Shown in pieces: positions 47,740 to 60,755 of a stretch of DNA of 64,000 bases. The stretch comes from Dryas octopetala (Eukaryota; Streptophyta; Magnoliopsida; Rosales; Rosaceae). The notes beneath the pieces are model-generated. The model was not told where the DNA came from. It did not search any database and saw nothing but the letters and a program-made list of their open reading frames with translations. Every line of letters starts with the position of its first letter. Within the stretch, counting starts at the first letter, position 1. Location of the stretch: assembly GCA_963921425.1 (NCBI GenBank), contig OY992832.1, positions 5,270,001 through 5,334,000 of the forward strand, given 5' to 3'. The position numbers and the translations under genes were made by a program.

Positions 47740-50700
47740 AGTCTGTAAATGATAAATTGATCGAGGAACGACAGTTGGTGCGCTTGCCAGTAGTCATTTT
47801 ACGGTGTCGTTTTAGTATCTCATCATATCCGTTTTTATTTTATTTTTGTAGTATTTCGCTTTTATGATTTTATCTAATTCTTCTTGCATCACTTGTGTTT
47901 CGGATGTTTGAAGATTGAGAAACTGAGGAGTGACCCAGAAAAAAAATATATATATTAAAATTGAAATATTAGAATTTAGAGAGGCTTTGTATATATAGAT
48001 GTGTTTTAAGTTTTTAACGAAACACTTTTTCAGTTCGAATTCGATAAAGTTAGAAGCTTTTGAAAGGGCTTGGGACTCGAAAAGTGGTGTGTCTGTGCAG
48101 TTTCCAGTGCGAAGCAAAGTGTGTGATCATCTGTTTCCGATAATTTCATACAGACATTGTGTGTGAGAGAGAAAGAGACCCACTCGCAGTTGAAAGCGCG
48201 TGTGATTCCTGAATTGAGAGTGTCCATGTCTGTGTCTGTCCCGACATGACATGGAGAGATGGGAGTGCCCTGAATATAAAATTGGTTAATTAATTGACGT
48301 TGTTATTATCAGATTTCTCCCCTAATTTTGTTAGTTTTTTAATTAATTAAGAAAGTTTTGTATTTGGGATAAGTTATTAAGTTGCTGTCTTTGGACAAGG
48401 TATGGTTACCAAATTGCCGCGTTATTCATGTGTGTTGTGATGTGCCGGCTTTGGGTCGCTTTCGCTTCCATCTTTACCATCGTATGGGAATCTGCTGTCC
48501 ATTTCCACACAACTATTTCAGAATTATTTACATACAAAACTTTGATTTAAGAGTGTTAATAATAAAAAAATGACATGCAATCAATTTCAAGCCTAGTGAG
48601 TCACACCTTTGGCCTTTGCTACTTTTCAGATGTAAGTTATTCTTCATCTCAAACCAGGGGCCGGGAAAGACAAAGTTTTAACATGCCCCATCTAGTGATT
48701 TTGATGGGTGCCTACATGGGCTAGGGTTTGGTATTTGGTAAAACATTATGGGGAAAGCACAAAAACTAAATTGTTGGGTTGTGTAAACCTAAACTATAGA
48801 GTTAAGCCTGACCAAAAAAAACTATAGAGTTTAGACTTTAGAGTCCTTCATGCATGTGTGGGCAACTATGACTAGTGCTTTGGATTGTCTGATTAAATAA
48901 ACTTGAGTTTGAACTTCTAGCGCATTTTAAACCGCAAAATCAACTATATAAAAAATTATACATGAAATAATGAGATTTGAGTACTTACAAGCTAAACAAT
49001 GAGTAATGGTAATATTTCTAATATATACAAAATCATTATTTGTCAATTTTTAAACAAGAAATATATTTACTTCTAGAACTTGTATTAGATTGGACCTAAC
49101 ATTATAAATCCAGAAGTCATTACAACTCAAAAGTCTAGAAAGTCTCCTGTGGCACCAATTAGTAACTTCTTTAGCCTTTGATTGGATGCTGCTTTTGTGT
49201 ATTTGTGTGATAATTCCAAAATATGCATGGTGACATGGTGTAGGTGTAGGCGGCTGTAGCTCTAGTAGTACTAGTCAAGTCAGCAGCTGGCTTGATTATA
49301 AAAGCAAACAAAAGATTACAATCTAGTTAAAAGACTTGATTACACAATCCATTGTCCCCCTCTTTCTTAAATCGTAATTAACCTATAGGTTCGTACGAAA
49401 CATAATTGCATTCTTAATTTAGAATTTTATATACAAAGCAAGGAATTTAAGGGAATGAGAAAGATGGTTGATTAACTTGATTTAATAGAGTATTGAAAAG
49501 TGGATGAGACGGCCATTATCTCTAGCTTGGTCAAAGTTTTCCTTTTAGCAGCTTCCCTTTAGGCTTTTAGGACGGCGGTTTTGGGTGGCAAATTATATAT
49601 CATAGCCTCATAGCAACCAACCATAGTGTCCATCCGGCCCCATTCTAATATTTGAGGTCATTTTCATGTATAGCCTAAGTTAGCAAAATCGTTTATCTTA
49701 ATCAATTTTCTATGCATTTGGTTCCTATTGCCACTTTAATAATGTCTCAGTGTTGGCCTATTACATTTAGTGGAGTAAATTATTTGCTTCCCTAATAAAT
49801 TTCATGTTGGATCCATATATATAGTATATATCTTATGTGGTCATTTAGTATATGATGATGTTAAATAATCCATATGTCAATTTGATATGTATTGCATGCT
49901 TACCTTTTTTTTTAACAATTCAAGACATGAGATTGAGTGGTTATCTAACACACATTATATTATTTCTTTGAAAATGTATTGTGTTTGACTATTACTATCT
50001 ACTTTATTTTGTGTGACAATCTCCTTTTGAGGTCCAATAATTATCTAAAACAACAAACCAATATATTCATCATAAAAGTAATACATTATATCTTCTATTT
50101 GTATTGATGATTTACAAGATATGTAATCCGTAAATATAATACAAGCAACTACCTTCCTATTCAAATAGTTTTTTTTGCTAAGTATGAGAGATTTGAATTT
50201 AAGGACCACCCTATCCTAATACCACAGGTCGCAATGGAGCTAAAAGGTATTCGAATATTATACAATATTACAATGAGTGAATTTGAGAGTAATATTTTGA
50301 GAATGGGTAGCAGTTGAAATATTAGTGGAAAAAAGCTCTACTGTGCATCGAATCTGTCTTTATGTCCCATGTGTATATGCATGTATAATAAATAATAGGG
50401 TTAAATTTTTAAATAATCCACGAATTTTATTGTGATTCTCAATTTGGTTCATTGATTAAAAAAGTGTCAATTTGATATATGAATTTTTTAAATTGTACCA
50501 AATTAGTACAAACGGTAAAATTTCATCCAACATGTGATTGTATTTTTATAAGCATTTTAGTCTATTCATCACATTTTTTCTTAAGTTTTGGTTTAATTTT
50601 TTTAATAAAAATTAACATTTATATACTACTGGTAAAAGTGTACAATTTAAAAAATTTGTAAATTTAATTAACACTTTTTGTAATTAATAAATGAAATTAA

Positions 50701-51832
50701 AAATAAAAATAAAATTCATAGACTAATGTTATAAACTTATATTTAATTCTAAATAGTATTGTATTGTTGTGTGATGCATATACAGAAAATAAGACAGCGA
50801 ATAAAATAAGAGGAAAGAAGAGCATGACACGCAAAGTCGGCAGAGCACCCTTACAGCTTTCACCTAATTTCAACGTCAGCAGTCAGCCAGTACTCACCAT
50901 CATCACCACCACCACATCCACCATCAGCGCTGCCGCTACCTGCTGCTGCTCTGCACTCTCTGCAGCACTCAGGATTCTGCACTTGTACTCATCCCGGCCG
51001 TCAATTCAAACCACCGATTTGACCCTCCCTTTGGGTCCCCACCTCCCTTTCTGTGCCGTGACAACTGACAAATAATTACCCCCTTCTTTTTTTTTTTGGC
51101 TAATTCCAAGTTTCCAACCAACCATATATGCATGCATTGCAACTCCAACAATCAATACTCTTATAAGGTGGGATCCACTTGGCTTCACGTGTCACCCCTA
51201 CACTGATTGACTGCCTCAGCTTCAGACCGGTGGGCCCCGCACCCAAGCGAATCTGTCGCCACCAGAGTCGTCACGGCCGTCTCCCTCTCCAACCTTTGGC
51301 CTCGTGTCCTGACGTACGTTGCCCATACTATAAACAACCAAATAATAATAAATATTATTATTAAAGTATGATATTGCTTTCAAAAAAAAGAAGAAGAATG
51401 TTTTTGTTTTTTTGTTGTCTTAAATTTGGCGTACTAAAACTCCATAGCCCCCGTCGGTCTTCCGAGGGAGAGTTTGTAACGGCACACCGTCTGTATACGA
51501 CTTGAAGAATGACCTTTTGTGTTTTGTACGTACATCCTTTTTAAATCGTTGAACAACATTGAGAACTGCAGTACGTGGTAGCTGTATATAGTGTTTGTGA
51601 GTCATGAGTGATGGGTCATGATGAGTGAACGACAAGAACATGCATACCATCATATGAGGATCATCATGATTCATGCATATATCATGAATTTATGGGGACG
51701 TTAAAGAAGCTAGTTAGGTTTTGAACTTTTTTTGTTAAAATTTTAATAATGGATAATAAAATATGAACAATTTCTTTGAGGAATTAATTAGCAGAACAAA
51801 GTGTTGCATTAGACTTTAGAACAAAATATTAA
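47740..51832. other. intergenic region right of the ERF12-like gene
   Basis: Mostly AT-rich, with an inverted-repeat element near 50.4-50.75 kb listed separately. A moderately GC-rich stretch (50840-51320) carries ACGTG motifs and GGGCCC-type boxes and may be regulatory. The open frames there show no protein-family pattern, so I call no gene. Confidence 0.45.
50398..50750. mobile_element. probable MITE with long inverted arms
   Basis: Left arm (about 50410-50515) and right arm (about 50630-50740) are imperfect inverted repeats sharing GAATTTTTTAAATTGTAC, CACGAATTTTATT-like and AAAAAGTGT segments. No coding frame. Exact ends and target duplication were not resolved. Confidence 0.5.
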
Positions 51833-52327
51833 GGCTTTTTTACTCAAATACCACCTGAACTATAAAGGGTGTGCTCAAATACCACCCAAACTTTTTTTCT
51901 TGCCAATTTACCACCTGAACTTTCACATATTGGCTAATTTACCACCTACCGTCATTTTAGTTAAATTTTCTGTTTATTTCAAGGGTATTTTCATCATTTA
52001 TATAAAAAAAGCATTTTAAATATTAAAAAAAAAATCTAATTAAACCCCCTAAAAAAAAGGATATTTCCATTTTCTATTTTTTTAGTTTTTAATTTTTTTT
52101 CTAATTATATTTTAAAAAAAGTTTTTAAAATAATAATATTTTTTTATTGTATTCAAGGGTAAAATGGGAAGTTTAAGAAATTTTTTGATGATTTAACAGA
52201 AAAATGGATGTTAGGTGGTAAATTAGCACATATTAATAATTTCAGATGGTAAATTGACAAGAAAAAAAGTTTGAGTGGTATTTGAGCACACCCCCTGTAG
52301 TTCAGGTGCTATTTGGGTAAAAAAGCC
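51833..52327. mobile_element. Mutator-like MITE with about 115-bp TIRs and 9-bp target duplication (495 bp)
   Basis: The ends begin GGCTTTTTTACTCAAATA and, on the other strand, GGCTTTTTTACCCAAATA. The arms stay about 85-90% alike for roughly 115 bp, sharing CACCTGAACTA, GTGTGCTCAAATACCAC and CTAATTTACCACCTA. The identical 9-mer AAATATTAA flanks both sides (51824-51832 and 52328-52336). Long TIRs plus a 9-bp duplication are the Mutator superfamily signature. The AT-rich interior has no transposase, so it is non-autonomous. Confidence 0.88.
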
Positions 52328-53524
52328 AAATATTAAATAATGGGATGACAAGTGAGGACTAAGAAAAGAAAAAGCCTAAAATAGAGAGAGGGAATGATGG
52401 CCTTGACTCTCTGTCGTGGATCACGTGGAGCCCCTGCGCTTCTTTAATAACAAAACAAAGAGTGAAACTTGAGAGACGGTGACAATATTTTCTTGGCCAA
52501 TACCTCAACTTAATCTGTGGGCCCCCCATCTCCTGCTCTCAGTCAAAACCCAAGCCAACACTCAAAAGACCATAAAACCAAATACGTACCTTACTCTTTC
52601 ACTTAAAATATTATAGTATCCTCGAAGGCTCAAAGCTCAAACCAAACCAAGAAAAAAATCTAATATATATAGCGTCCTTGATCCTTCCAGTCTATTGAAA
52701 TTTTACAGTCTTATAAATCGAACACTCAGAACAATGCCTTTCTCTGAATTTTTTTTTTTTACTGTGGGGAAGAAAAAGAGTAAGAATCATCACAACTAAA
52801 CAACACGGGTATACTATAATAAAAACTAGGGGCTGGTCTACTAGAGTGGTACCAACAGCGAACAGTTTTCATATTAGGAAAACACTTAATATTCCTATAA
52901 TTTTAAATTATTTTGGACGGCAGAAGAGAAGACCACCTGTCTCATTAAGCAAGCATCACCTATCCAATCAGGTATCAATATTATGCTGTTTCTTGCGCAG
53001 AGAGCAAGGATTAAGGAACAGTGTCCATTTATACAATCAATATTAATTAATGGGGGTACAAGCCTCATGCAGCTCACAGCATACCTAAAGCCTAATATCT
53101 AAACTTTACATAAATAATATTATCTAAGTACACTATGCCTAGAGAGCAAGGAAAGAAACACAACACTTCACTGAGATGGTTCCAAAGGAGAAACCAAGAT
53201 GGGCCCCAGAAGGATGATACCTTTTCTTCTATGGGATCATTTTAACAATGGGGCACATAGGCTTTTCAAAACGCTAGCTAAGACCACCAAGCATAAAGCT
53301 TTTGGTGAGACTCAGACACCATACAACTTCTAGTGAGATAGCTCTTCACTTCTCAGTCTGCTCACATCTGATCAGTGCCTACACTAACTAGTATAGAGTA
53401 TTTCGTAGTCATCCATATATAGATTATAAACCTGCAAACTTCTTTTACTAACTACTGAAATTGTATATATGATCATAACTGTATAGCGTCCAGCTTTTAT
53501 TCACTTTATAAATGCAGTAACTTC
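52328..53524. other. intergenic region between the MULE-type MITE and the Yippee gene
   Basis: A promoter-like stretch at 52380-52550 carries TCACGTGG (52421-52428) and GTGGGCCCC. No reading frame with recognisable features follows it. The right end should include the Yippee 3' UTR. Confidence 0.4.
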
Positions 53525-56397
53525 CTAAGGATTTTCAGCATCACTTGAACCAGGCCGAGCATCCAGATTGAATTCCTCAGCTACATCCTCCTCTATCCTC
53601 CATCTATTAGAGAGACACGCACATTTCAGGTCAATCTGAACCAGTAAAAAGAAACAAAAGTAAAAGCTCTTATAGATTGAGTACCTTTCAAGCACAAATT
53701 TTCCTTCCTTGAATTTTTGGTTTTTGTCATGTGCAATTACCTAATAAAATTCAACATCAGTACAACTAAGTAGTGTTTTCTGTTTAAGAAAAGGTAGTGC
53801 TGAGTCTACAAATAGCCTCAAAGACTACACACACAAACTTTGCAGCAAACAATTTCACTATTTTAAAGTCAAGTGGCCTAGGTCTAGTGTAATAGATGGC
53901 AGACATAGGATGCATTTGAAGTTGATTTAAACAAATATGCCTTCTACGCACAAACATGCCTTATCTTGTCCAAGCAGTGGGATATCCTCGAGAAAATTAC
54001 ATTTTTTATAGGAGACACTTTATTTGAAGCTCTACTACAAAAATTGATACTTTAATCTTTTATAGGAGAAAAGTCCAAGAGGACCACATTTAATCATTGA
54101 CATCTCTTGGTTCTGTTTGGCTCGATGAAAGATGACTATTTTTAAAGGTTACTAGAATAATAATAATTCAAGAGTTCATTACCTTCAGCAGAAGTTTAAA
54201 CATGTAACCTAAGAAAAAATGTCAGAATGAATTTGTTTATGATAAAATTATATCTCTTTCATTGAGCCCACAATACTTGTATATAAAGCTTTATGGGAGG
54301 CTGTTCAAAACAAAAAACATGTTCATTTTTATATATAAAGAAGCTTTCTGGGAGGCTGTTAAAAAAAAAAAAAAAAACATGTTCATTTATATATATAAAG
54401 AAGCTTTCTGGGAGGCTGTTCAAAACAAAAAACATGTTCATTTGTGTGTTTGTGTTTTTTTTCTTTTACTAGTGACACTCTCTAGTCCTGCTTCTACCTA
54501 CCTATCCAACAACTAAAGCAGCAAACATTGAGGCAGAGGGATGAAGAAAACATACATATTTCCAGCCAAGAATCTGTCCGCAGCAGCAGCAAAAAATATC
54601 TTCTACAGTATGCTTACCAGAAAGCATCAGCCTATCCACCTCAGGACCAAGCGTTATGTTCACCCTGGATAGAATTTTCATAGGTCAGAGATGAGAAGAA
54701 TAAGAAAAAAAGAAAAATCAATTCAGATTTTTTCATGGTCCATGAAAAATAATATAACATCCCTTTTTTTTCTTGGAAAAGAAGAGCAAATGCAATTACA
54801 TCAAATCATATCATTGTGATAAACAGGTTTAAAGTAGCTCATTTGTGTTCAACATTGACATCCTCACTATGTCCTTTCCAAAAAGTGTAAGTCCCGTGGA
54901 TTATCAACTATAACGCAGGTTTCATATTAAAAAAATCATTTAGAGTTGGCGATTCAATATGGCTATTCAAGAATTGTTTTACTCTGTGTAATGGTCCTCT
55001 GACTCAAACAGAAACAAAAATCAATGAAGACCTGAAAAAGGAATCTACAAGTTAGTTCACCCTAAGACTTTGTTTATTTAAAAAAAAAAAAAAAAACATT
55101 ATTACCAAATACTGTATGTCAGCCGGAAAATGAAAGTTGAAAGTGAACTTAAACCAAAGGAAGAACTTACACATTGCTGAACAGATATGCCCTCCCTTGA
55201 CGACAGTTGAAAGACTAATCACATTACAACAAACTAGAGTCAAATAATTGAATACCAAAGTTCTCTGTATGTGTAACTGAATAGTAAGGATGGAAAAGTA
55301 CAAAAAGGAAGTACATACTAAAATAACTTCTAATTTAAAAGATTGAGAGTAAGCTACATGATATAGACATAAACTAAAAAAGAACACTGAGCATAGTTTG
55401 TAAAACCTTGAACAGAAAACATATATTAACCTCTTTAATGCACACAACTTGAACCATAAAAGCACTTATTACTTTCACAACAAAACTTTAATAGATTGGT
55501 TGCAGCCTTAGTTGCCAAAAGCTTAGTTTTTCTCTCTTGCTCCAGGAGGGGAAAAACACATTTTTAAAGCGATGAATGGGCAGCTTCTAAGCTTGGGGAA
55601 TTGGTAATCTATGAAATAGTACAGCACCTATTACTTTGAGCACATACCAGATATTAAATATATGTATGAGTCATGACATTACGTGGTTTTGTCCTCCCAA
55701 TGGACCCAATCTATTGAACTAGCGCCTTTTTAGAACTTTATATCTTGTTGAATGCTGCGATGCATTATAAAAAGAACCACTTAAATGCGTATTGTGGTTG
55801 CACATGCAATCTAGTCCCTTTACATGCGTGTATTTTCAGCTTCCTACAAGCTTCTCCACCAAGAAATGCCCCTATTCTCTGAAATCAACAATGGTACCAA
55901 CTCAGAAAAACCCAATTCAAGCCTTAAATCCCAATTCCCAACTCAGAAAAACAATGCTCTATAGAATCTAATCCATGCATGACCTGAAAAACCCTTCAAC
56001 ACATGCCTAAACACAGCAACAAACAACAAGGTGAAATGCTAAAATGCTTCACTTATGCTCATATCACCTTTTACCCAACACTTTCCAATAACTACCCAAT
56101 ACCCATTTCACATCCCCTAACCATCGCTTCAGTTCCTAATCCATTTCACAATTTTCAGAAAAGGGGAATTAAATTTCAATCTTTCCTGCATTCAATCAAA
56201 CAAACTATGCGTATACTACTAGTAATTGTGCTTATATCATTCAGGCTTCTACAAGCAAAAAACAAATGAAAGATAAAATTTTATAGAGACAGAGAGAGTA
56301 CCCGAGAGAGAACATCATCGGCGAGGGCAAGAGCGCTGTCACAAAATCTGCATCTATAAGCTCTGCCATCCAATTCAACCAGGAAAACTCTCCCCAT
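53525..56397 (-). CDS. Yippee-like zinc-binding protein
   Basis: Five minus-strand exons: 56302-56397, 55171-55214, 54556-54664, 53685-53740, 53525-53603; all GT..AG, giving 127 residues. The Yippee domain is complete: MGRVFLVELDGRAYRC start, zinc ligands C16/C19 (CRFC) and C72/C75 (CCCC), with SFNCRQGRAYLFSNVVNIT, GKHTVEDIFC, GWKY and KNQKFKEGKFVLER blocks in the usual order. The fold is related to the Mis18/cereblon beta-tent. Eukaryotic Yippee proteins are nuclear or centrosomal in animals, where YPEL5 belongs to the CTLH ligase; plant roles are mostly unknown. The acidic tail EEDVAEEFNLDARPGSSDAENP is of the kind seen in only some plant members. Function is not inferred further. Confidence 0.92.
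54281..54452. repeat. tandem repeat of 55-60 bp in a Yippee intron
   Basis: The phrase CTTTCTGGGAGGCTGTT followed by an A-rich stretch and ACATGTTCATTT recurs about 2.7 times, with copies starting at about 54285, 54340 and 54400. The second copy has a poly-A expansion. It lies in the intron 53741-54555. Confidence 0.9.
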
Positions 56398-57446
56398 TTC
56401 AATTTTGACTTTTGAGCTAATCTAATCTAAACCCTAAACCCAAACTAGTACTCTACTCCGCTCTCCCTCACAAATTCATTACCATTTTCCCAATTTGAAC
56501 TCTCTCTCACTCGGCAATTCCTAACACGTGGTCTGTTCGTTAGTTGTTACGCATGCAGGCAAACGACGTGTCGTTCGATCCTCGATGACATGCCGTTCCA
56601 AACTGTCCAGCTCTTTGGAAAAGGTTCTATATTTTTATAAAAGCTATTTTACAGAAAATATCTTATATAATTGAATAATGCTTTGTAGTTTGTACTACAT
56701 TTTTTACATGTGTACTATTTTTAATAATATAGGGCCATAATTCTATACGTGGGTTCCAACCAGTGACAGAGCCATCTGAAAATTTAAGATGTACTGAACT
56801 TGTGATTTTTTTTTTTTTTTCCTGGGTACGTTGAGTGAGCTGTAGCACAGTATTGCTACACCCCTAATTCTAATTTTATAAGAGATATGATATATACGTA
56901 TATTATACAAGAATATTCTAAATTAATTGGTCAGTAAGTTAATACAAAACTAACTACCCTATTGGGCCTACTGCACAATATAATCTCAAAATCCGAATCA
57001 TTCATTTTTTAGTCCCTACTTAGATCATCTCTATAAAAAAATTTTAAAATTTGAAGTCATTTAGCCATTTGATTATGATAACAATTATTTATATACTTTT
57101 ATCAAAAACAGTGATCGTCTCTTTATTTGATCACGATTAGATGACTAAATGATTTCTAATGTAGTTAATTTTTTACAATAATAATCTTTGAAATATAACA
57201 TAAACAATGGACGGTTTTGATTAGTAATTAGTTATGTGATGGACTCAAAAACATGATTAGTTTCGTATTAACTTACTAACTAGTTAGCTTTAAAGCACTC
57301 ATATATATATATATAACAAAAAATATAATACACAATATTTTTATATGTAATTAGTTTACAAATCATAGAAATTAGGTTTTGATAGCACAATTTGCCACTA
57401 CTACATGAGAATTATGCCCCTATGATTAGGTGTAGTTTAAATAAAT

Positions 57447-57793
57447 AAATAAAATTTGTTTTTGGTTAATGTAGTTTGTGCAAGATTTTACTTCAATTCT
57501 TATAGTTTTAATTGTGTCAATTTTGTTCTTGTACTTTATTAATTGTTGCAATTTGAAGATACACCCTTAATTTCATCAATTTGTCTGACAAAAATAGTGT
57601 GTACGATTCGGGGTATTTTAGAAAGTAATAATGAAGGTATACTACCCAAAAATTTTAAATACCCTCACACGTGAGTTTCTTGTTCATAATTACAACAACT
57701 ATAAAATTATAAGGACAAAACTAGCATAATTAGAACTATTAGGACCGAAGTTAACTTTAACCCAAATTACATAACCAAAAACGAAATTTAACC
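57447..57793. mobile_element. probable MITE with long inverted arms
   Basis: The left arm (about 57450-57550) and right arm (about 57695-57790) are imperfect inverted repeats that share AAATTTGTTTTTGGTTA, TAGTTTTAATTGTG-like and TTTTGTTCTTGTA-like segments. Near-identical flanks TTAAATAA are present, but A/T richness makes the duplication uncertain. No coding frame. Confidence 0.6.
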
Positions 57794-60084
57794 ATTAAAT
57801 AATGAAAAAAAAAAAAACACACACATCAAAAGTAATTATAAATAAAATAAATTTTATGTTTTATAGTCAAATAATTTATCATTTATTGCACATTAAATCT
57901 TTGTTATATATGGTTATTCATTACTATATTTAGAGTGAGAAGATAAGGAAGGCCTTGTTGGTCAAAATTAATTGGTTAATAAGATTCTTGCCATGTTGGG
58001 TCCATCATAAATTTGGTATACTCCTTTTGTTCTTTTCTAATTCCCATGATCTAAAAGAATGTTAAGGATTTGATTATAAATTACACAACATTTATAATTT
58101 TAGTGGAATAGTTCGTAGTACTTTAATTTGAATTTGGAATTAGCACATTTAGTGACAACTGCAAGCTTTTGCCAAACAATTTGTTAGAATACAAAAGTTG
58201 CATGGTAATCTTAAAATTCGTTGCACCAAGAAATGAAAATTATAACATTGTTCGTTTCATTAATTAACTAAAAATTATCATATTATCAAAGCATTAGAAA
58301 ATTTTTAAGCATACATAATTTTGAATATCAAACTCAAAGACCAAATTCTTATAGCACCAAATTATTTTGGACAAACATCTCTAAAAAAGAAAGGTTCCAT
58401 TTTAAACATTAATTTGAAATCCCATTCATTGTTTGACTGAAATAAATTCATATAAATTAAAGATACTACACTATACCTTACACATAAGTTTTTTACAATT
58501 AGCAAATTAATTTGTATTCAAATAATTCCAACATTCATGGTTGTTCTATAAACTTACAAAAATGTTATACGTATATCATTTTTATTTCAATTTTTGTTTT
58601 TTATCTTACGTATCATTACTTTATTGAACTTTACTGAATATATATATAAAGTATAAAAGAAAAGTTGAAAAAAAGAAAATGAAATGTCCAGCACTAATTC
58701 ACTACTGATAAAAATATGATCTTGATTTTGCTCGCTCATGTACCAAAGGCAACTCACACGTGCAGTCGCCTTGTTCTCACGTGTGATACAATCTTCTAAC
58801 GTGTCCGACGGCTTTAACCTTCCCAATGAACATAATTCCGCGTGAAACGGCGTCGCTTTCAATAGAAAATCTTCTACAAATCCGCGGCTGAAATGCGCTG
58901 CTAAATTACGCCAAAAATGAGAGAGAGAGGTGTCACCTCAGGAGGCAACAAAGTCCACTATAGAGAAAAAGGCAGCAGCCGCCCACACCTATCCATAATT
59001 ATTCATTTCTTTATTGCTCTGACAGTTGCTTTCATTTTTTTAATTTTCATTCTTTTTAATTTTATTTCTTCGCTTTCTCTTCACTTGGACGCGAAACGTG
59101 GCGCATTACCAGGCCTCCCAATTAATCTCTCTCTCTTTCTGTTGGCGGGAAAGGACGTGACGTGGGACCCACTCCATCGGGCAACAGCATTTAACAAAAA
59201 CACGCCGACTCGCCGGCGTAACTGTCTGTCTCTTCCCGACACGTCACCATGCCTCACGGCTTCTCTGCGCCGTACTCTACCAATAATAATTATATTTTAC
59301 GCTTTTTTTTTTTAATTACTATTTCTCTCATGCTTGAATCTTGATGCGTTCATGTTCCTTCTTCTTCCCAATTCACGCAAATTGATTATGGCATCTTGCT
59401 GTCTTGTGTATTTGCATGGAGAAAAGCTTTGTAACTATTGTATATACTCACTCATATATAATTAACAGTGACATGAACAAATTAGAATATATTATAAAAT
59501 AGTGAATATATTCACTCGTTAACATGTAAATTTTTCATATTGACATAATATACATGAACATATTTATTAATTTATTTTTTATACACGCATGCACAAACCA
59601 TTGAATCGCTACCGGCACATACATCAAACTCCATGCATGGTGCACACTATTCTACCACAACATACTTATGGCTTATATAAAAAGATAAATTAATTTATTT
59701 GAGGAAAAGATTTACTGGTTACAAATTAATATATTTTATATTTTATCTCTCTCATTACGTAAAAAGATAAATAAATATAATAAAGATATACAAACTGATA
59801 TATAGAAATTTTACTAAGAAATTCTTCAATAAGGCAGTAGTAGCACGTGCATTATATGACCTTGAATTACATACTCACATGTATACTTATTTAACTAAAA
59901 TTTACAATTATTAAAATAAAAAAATACAAATAAGGTGGTAGCATAAAATGATCATACCATACATGTTGTCAAACAGCCATAATTAAAAATTTCTCAATTT
60001 TACTTATGATATATCGTTTAGACATTCATTCATTTGTACAAATTTAATACTAGCAATGTATATATACATGGTTATAATAAGAGG

Positions 60085-60755
60085 TCCATTGATTTTAACT
60101 ACTAAATTTTAATAATTTTTTAGTTTAGGTACCAAAATTAAATAGCATTTTAGATTAGGTACTAGTTGAAAAGTCAAACAAATTAATAAAATAAAAAGTA
60201 TTAGAATTTACAAATATTACATCACATGCCATTACAATAAAAAAATAAAAATAATATTACATCACAAATATTATATTGTATTATAAAAATAAAAAATCAA
60301 TCCAGTCACAACTTAACTGTGACTGTCTTGGTAAATTGAAAAAAATAACTCACACCACTATACTATATATTATTTTGAGTAAAAATATTGTTTTTACCTC
60401 TATTTATACTATATTGTAGTATAATTTCTCTAAAAAAATTCAATTAAGTCACAATTTAACTGTGACTGTCTCACAACTTAGATGTGACTGTTGTTTAGTC
60501 ACAACTAAATTTGAAGTTGTGACTGTATGTGAAGTTGAGACTACATTAGCAAATTTTCAAGATAATAAAAAAGTCTCAAGGACAATTTTGTCAAAACTTT
60601 ATAAATTTTAACTAACACTCATTATATGTGGGCCAAAGGATAAAAATGTCAAATGGAAAAAGCTCAAATCAAAGGGACTAACATATTTATGACCTAATCT
60701 AAAAAAATACATTTAAATTTGATAGTTCTATTGAAATATTATATGATATTCATAC
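60085..60755. mobile_element. possible inverted-repeat element
   Basis: Arms near 60095-60150 and 60690-60745 are imperfect inverted repeats with a shared TTTTTTAGATTAGGT-type segment. The interior (60300-60530) has several copies of GTCACAACTTA and TGTGACTGTC in both orientations. Borders and target duplication were not resolved. Confidence 0.4.

Noticed and set aside
48878-48950. Possible second SINE or tRNA-like B box (GAGTTTGAAC)
   Set aside because: No A box, tail or target duplication could be found.
50764-51075. 103-codon + frame with Thr/Ala runs
   Set aside because: Simple ACC/GCT repeats, with no recognisable protein pattern.
58917-59315. 132-codon + frame
   Set aside because: Low-complexity and hydrophobic by chance, with no homologue recognised and no supporting promoter or exon structure.
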